The translations under genes and the position numbers were made by a program. A stretch of 19,055 bases of DNA from Isotricha intestinalis (taxonomy: Eukaryota; Ciliophora; Litostomatea; Vestibuliferida; Isotrichidae), in the NCBI GenBank assembly GCA_023807065.1, contig JAJJLU010000069.1, forward strand, positions 1-19,055, written 5' to 3'. This document shows positions 16,955-19,055 of this stretch, in pieces (position 1 is the first letter of the stretch; every line of letters starts with the position of its first letter). The notes under the pieces were generated by a model that was not told the DNA's origin, ran no database searches, and worked only from the letters and a program-made list of their open reading frames with translations.

Positions 16955-17632
16955 TTAATTAAAAAAATTTCTTATTAATCCTCTTTTTATTATCTTTTCA
17001 TTAAAAAATTCCATTTTATTAATAAATAAATAACAACCATTTGTAGAATATTTATTTTTATTTTCATATTCATTTAATTTATGTCATAAATAAAAATCAT
17101 TAGTTTATCGTTATATACAATGTAATTTGAAGTCTACTTATTCATATTTCATTAGGAATAATAATAATACAATCATTAACTTCTTCCAATTTTAATCGCT
17201 TTTTTCATTTAAATTATAGTTAAATATCTTATTTTTATAACATAATAAAATTTCTTTATATTTACTTTAAATTCTGTTTTATATATCATTAAATCAATTA
17301 ATAAAAATTAATTTACTATTATTTTTATTTATTGATAAATTTGGATTTATTCCACAAAAAATTCCATTTCCTTCTTCATATTTTATATTAAATTGATAAG
17401 AAGTAAAATTTGAATCTTCAATTTTATAATCACTTTCTTTATAAAATAAATATTACTTTCTTTTCTTAAAATATTTTCTCTTAATTCTTATTTATATTTT
17501 TTTTTCGCTAACAAGTTATTATAATTTGTCACATTCGATATTTCATTCATTTGATACCTTCATTGCTATTTTATTTGCTATATTTTTTTGGCTTTTTATA
17601 TTATTATCATTTCCAAATATAATTTTTTTCCT
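16955..17632 (-). pseudogene. Probable decayed gene, multiple stops and frameshifts
   Basis: The minus strand contains protein-like segments that can be linked across lesions. The best is 17297-17452: 52 codons without a stop, in which all 22 G/C bases by my count fall at codon positions 1 or 2 and none at position 3, as in the real genes here. The same frame continues with several stops and reopens at about 16958-17083 for about 42 codons (14 of 16 G/C off third positions). Upstream segments join through a 1-nt shift in a T run (17441-17450) and what looks like a 4-bp tandem duplication near 17541-17552. The encoded protein is not recognised. Disablements include TAA as well as TGA, so a recoded UGA would not rescue it. 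Sequencing error is unlikely, since neighbouring genes are intact. Confidence 0.5.
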
Positions 17633-17952
17633 TTATGAAGGTTTCATACACTTTGAATTATTTTATTTATTTTTTGAATTGTGTTATCATTCAATAAAAT
17701 TCATTTAATAAATTTTTATTTTTCTTGTTGATAAGAATTATAATTTTCAACTTTCTATTAACAGCTGGGTTGAAATATTTTATATTTATATCCCTTCTTC
17801 AAAAAAAATACCCTAACTTAAATCTCATTATAAAAATTCCATTAAAAAAAGTAAAATAATATTTTCTAAAAATACTAAATCATCTTAATAAAAAAATAAA
17901 AAAAAACAAATAATGTATGAAATAAAAATCTTAAAATATAAAAAAAATCAAA
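17633..17952. other. Upstream region of the second Rab gene, with upstream ATGs
   Basis: These 320 bp probably hold the Rab promoter and, at the left, perhaps the start of the decayed minus-strand gene. Two ATGs lie shortly before the Rab start. One, at 17913, opens a 16-codon frame that overlaps the Rab start out of frame and ends at TAG 17961-17963. The other, at 17917, is followed at once by AAA TAA. They matter only if the transcript begins upstream of 17913. Confidence 0.5.
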
Positions 17953-18570
17953 ATGGAAGATAGAAAAGAGGAATATGATATAATGATTAAAGCATTATTA
18001 ATTGGGGATTCAACAGTTGGAAAAACTTCAATTATAGGAAAATATTTAGACAAAAATTTTTCAGATAAAACTAAGAATACAGTTGGAATAGATTTTAAAA
18101 ATATAAAATTAAAAATTGATGATGAAAATATATATTTACAATTGTGGGATACAGCAGGACAAGAAAAATATCGTTCAATGACTACTTCTTATTATAGAGG
18201 AGTTAATATTATTATTATTGTATTTGATGTAACTAACAAAATTTCTTTTGAGCATGTTAAAGATTGGATTGATAACATCAATAATTTTGCAAAAATAAAT
18301 GTTATTAAAATATTAGTTGGAAATAAAATAGATTTAAATGATTCGAGAGTTATTTCTTTTGATGATGGAAAAAAAGTTGCTGATTTTTATTCTATTAAAT
18401 ATTATGAAACTAGTGCAAAAACTAGAGAAGGAATTGTTGAAATGTTTGAAAATATATGTAGGGATTATTCTCAAAAATGTAATAGGAAAGTTTCTGATAA
18501 TTTCCAATTAAAAGATTTAGATATTGAAATTAATGATGAAGCAAATGATAATATTAGTTGTTGTGATTAA
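17953..18570 (+). CDS. Rab-family small GTPase
   Basis: This intact 205-residue Rab needs no intron. Motifs are the P-loop GDSTVGKT (18-25), switch I NTVGIDF (42-48) with the Mg-binding Thr43, WDTAGQEKY (65-73) with the catalytic Gln70, then NKID and TSAK. The C-terminus CCD is a CCX-type Rab prenylation signal for Rab geranylgeranyltransferase. It shares SFEHVK.W and ILVGNK with the Rab1-like gene on this chromosome, so the two may be old paralogues. Unlike that gene it keeps the canonical switch residues. It lies in the Rab1/Rab8/Rab18-like group by its motifs, and I cannot assign a subfamily more finely. The ATG follows an A-rich leader with A at -3; stop TAA. It is the last gene before the right telomere, 456 bp away. 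Confidence 0.95.
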   Translation: MEDRKEEYDIMIKALLIGDSTVGKTSIIGKYLDKNFSDKTKNTVGIDFKNIKLKIDDENIYLQLWDTAGQEKYRSMTTSYYRGVNIIIIVFDVTNKISFEHVKDWIDNINNFAKINVIKILVGNKIDLNDSRVISFDDGKKVADFYSIKYYETSAKTREGIVEMFENICRDYSQKCNRKVSDNFQLKDLDIEINDEANDNISCCD

Positions 18571-19026
18571 ATTATTTATCATTCTTTTATTAAATAATAT
18601 TTAATTTCAAATAATATTTATTCCCAAATCAAGTATAATTTACATTTTTTAAAAGTTATTAATTATATATATTAATTTTTTAAAAATGTAATTTAATTCA
18701 TAAATTATTTTTATACTTAGCTAAAAACAATTGATGATTATTATTCAAGTATTAATAATTTTTTAATTTTCATTACCATATTTTTAAACAAATTATAAAT
18801 ATTTTTCTAAAATGACTGTTTCTTCCTATTTATTCATAAAATTAAAACAATATATATCTTTCTTTAACCATATGCAATTATTTATATACTCTTTAATTCA
18901 CTATGATAATTTAACTCAAAAATAAGTTATTAGTATTAATTGTTATGAATATAATCCAATTTTTATTCAAAAAAAATCCTATAAAAAATATTTAATCTAG
19001 AAAAATTAATGTAATATAAAGAATTT
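18571..19026. other. Right subtelomeric non-coding region
   Basis: These 456 bp between the last gene and the right telomere contain the Rab 3' UTR and AT-rich sequence. No gene, RNA or repeat is evident. Comparison by eye with the reverse of the left subtelomere shows no shared subtelomeric block. Confidence 0.65.
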
Positions 19027-19055
19027 GGGGATTGGGGATTGGGGATTGGGGATTG
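19027..19055. repeat. Right telomere, (GGGGATT)4 plus G
   Basis: Four perfect GGGGATT units and one further G end the window. This is the complement of the left-end CCCCAAT, with the G-rich strand running 3' to the terminus, as telomerase synthesises it. The array is shorter than on the left, probably because reads or assembly stop inside it. Confidence 0.97.

Noticed and set aside
16955..17632. UGA read as Trp to repair the broken gene, or a mitochondrial insertion
   Set aside because: TAA stops and frameshifts remain, all intact genes use TGG for Trp, and the encoded segments do not resemble mitochondrial proteins; TGG to TGA is an expected decay mutation.
17526..17708. Plus-strand 60-residue frame
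   Set aside because: It starts at TTG rather than ATG, is Phe/Ile/Leu-rich, and lies antisense to the probable decayed gene.

Overview
The window reads as a complete, very small eukaryotic chromosome. It opens with eight copies of CCCCAAT and closes with four copies of GGGGATT, so both ends are telomeres in the correct orientation. It is extremely AT-rich, with A-rich leaders before most start codons, Asn/Lys-rich low-complexity proteins and one confirmed short spliceosomal intron. A 19-kb telomere-capped molecule with this composition points to a ciliate macronuclear chromosome. TAA and TAG act as true stops: prenylation motifs end exactly at TAA, and a Gln-rich 965-residue protein uses only CAA/CAG. 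Trp is always TGG. That excludes the Tetrahymena, Paramecium and Oxytricha codes and suggests a ciliate with the standard code, for example a litostome such as a rumen ciliate. The lineage is inference; I cannot match the telomere unit to a species from sequence alone.

Layout, left to right. A 1-kb subtelomeric non-coding stretch contains a striking 50-nt GC-rich island. Three plus-strand genes follow: a coiled-coil Asn-rich protein, a small antibiotic-biosynthesis-monooxygenase (ABM) domain protein, and an ankyrin-repeat DHHC palmitoyltransferase. Three minus-strand genes come next: a 1108-residue unrecognised protein ending in a CaaX box, a PDK1-like kinase with altered catalytic and activation-loop residues, and a coiled-coil Asn-rich protein. 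Four plus-strand genes complete the set: a Rab1-like GTPase with a 14-nt first exon and a 48-nt intron, a charged protein with a possible PH-like core, a 965-residue protein with eighteen 11-residue repeats, and a second Rab. Between the last two lies a probable decayed gene on the minus strand. The right subtelomere appears empty.

Four of the ten genes concern lipid anchoring at membranes: a protein S-acyltransferase, two Rabs with C-terminal double cysteines, and a large protein with a polybasic-CLIF tail. PDK1 kinases elsewhere also act at membranes. Whether this grouping is functional or chance cannot be decided here. Nothing resembling a mobile element, CRISPR array, tRNA or rRNA was found.
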